From assembly GCF_030816615.1 (NCBI RefSeq), contig NZ_JAUSYD010000001.1, positions 682,001-746,000 on the forward strand: 64,000 bases of DNA. Direction: 5' to 3'. The stretch is from Streptomyces sp. B1I3. GTDB lineage: Bacteria; Actinomycetota; Actinomycetes; Streptomycetales; Streptomycetaceae. Below the pieces are notes generated by a model. That model did no database searches. It saw nothing but the letters and a program-made list of their open reading frames with translations, and was not told where the DNA came from. Shown here piece by piece: positions 63,639-64,000 of this stretch (position 1 is the first letter of the stretch; each line of letters opens with the position of its first letter). A program made the translations under genes and the position numbers.

Positions 63639-64000
63639 ATGAGATGCGTGATCCGCAGCGATGAAACCAGACGCCGAGTCCTGCTCGTTCTGCAGATGCT
63701 CGCGATCACCGCTGTCTACTTCGGCTCCGGGCGCCTCGGCCTGCTCCGGCAGGTGGGCGTGGAGGACTCGGTCGTCACCCCGCTGTGGCCGCCCACCGGT
63801 ATCGCCCTGGCCTCGTTGCTGTACCTGGGTGTACGGGTCCTGCCCGCCATCGCGCTCGGTGCCCTGCTCATGGTCGTCTCGATCAGTGGCGACCTCACAC
63901 TCGGGGGTGTCGGCATCGCGGCGGGAAGCACCCTTGCCCCCCTGTGCTCCTTCCTCGCGCTGCGGGCAGTGGGGTTTCGCAGGGAACTGGACCGCCTGCG
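63639..64000 (+). CDS. MASE1-domain membrane sensor protein (5' part only)
   Basis: About 120 residues are visible before the window ends. RRRVLLVLQMLAITAVYFGS, then VVTPLWPPTGIALASLLYLG, VRVLPAIALGALLMVVSISG and AAGSTLAPLCSFLALRAVGF match the first MASE1 helices; the W-P-P-T-G-I-A signature is diagnostic. MASE1 is a membrane input domain in front of kinases, PP2C phosphatases or diguanylate cyclases; the output domain is outside the window. ATG 63639 is chosen; GTG 63648 is possible. Confidence 0.8.
   Translation, partial: MRCVIRSDETRRRVLLVLQMLAITAVYFGSGRLGLLRQVGVEDSVVTPLWPPTGIALASLLYLGVRVLPAIALGALLMVVSISGDLTLGGVGIAAGSTLAPLCSFLALRAVGFRRELDRL

Overview
The window looks like part of the arm of a linear Streptomyces chromosome. 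Base composition is very GC-rich and third codon positions are almost all G or C. GTG and TTG starts are frequent. Family content is typical of streptomycetes: DUF397/XRE pairs, a DUF574 methyltransferase, a DUF4097 protein, RsbW-type anti-sigma kinases and ECF sigma factors. A complete tap-tpg operon (47699-50491) encodes the telomere-associated and terminal proteins that cap linear Streptomyces replicons, which points to a chromosome arm (or a linear plasmid).

Layout. 1-3546: dienelactone hydrolase/MarR divergent pair and an XRE regulator with a quinone-reductase-like partner. 4089-12827: an unusual prephenate dehydratase, an anti-sigma kinase, a MerR-like regulator with a long low-GC upstream region, an acetyltransferase, small secreted and membrane proteins, an IS5-type transposase scrap and an ECF41 sigma factor. 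13155-15690: SDR/LysR divergent pair with twin operators, then an acetyltransferase. 15913-19061: a transglycosylase-like gene and a large protein joining an FhaA N-terminal domain (DUF3662) to a ParA/MinD ATPase. 19620-22917: RHH protein, DUF4097 protein and DrrAB-like ABC exporter operon. 23141-33503: sirtuin, secreted lipase, ArsR-glyoxalase operon, YCII-ECF42 operon, acetyltransferase, an apparently cytoplasmic binding protein, a DLH-type hydrolase, an epoxide hydrolase and a DinB protein. 33875-46530: alginate lyase-like enzyme, F420-type oxidoreductase, LtrA, chloroperoxidase-like hydrolase, a coiled-coil/winged-helix protein, lipoprotein, CebR-controlled cellulase and an MFS exporter. 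46927-51258: esterase and tap-tpg. 51259-55441: UvrA-like ABC protein with a 3' frameshift, an iron-box gene for a secreted beta-propeller, and a cold-shock gene with a structured leader. 55657-64000: VOC protein, hemC, DUF574 methyltransferase, DUF397/XRE pair, esterase, tRNA-Trp, Ohr/OhrR pair, PP2C phosphatase and a truncated MASE1 protein.

A recurring theme is decay. At least four genes survive only as frame-broken fragments (XRE regulator 35250-35541, TetR 41660-41970, Baeyer-Villiger monooxygenase 44640-45031, TMEM175-like channel 56131-56400). There are also shorter remnants, a transposase tail and the 3' end of a tRNA. This fits an unstable chromosome arm. Regulation is unusually readable: clear palindromic operators precede the MarR, LysR, ArsR, CebR, DmdR/IdeR and OhrR-type genes, and many genes end in long perfect hairpins.

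The most interesting items are the DUF3662-ParA fusion with its transglycosylase-like neighbour, the 10-bp-periodic TGGCGCCA array before the RHH/DUF4097/ABC operon, the low-GC repeated region at 6540-7020, the cold-shock leader that may mask its own Shine-Dalgarno site, and the tRNA fragment at 33631-33663. All functional statements are inferred by reading family motifs; no database search was run.
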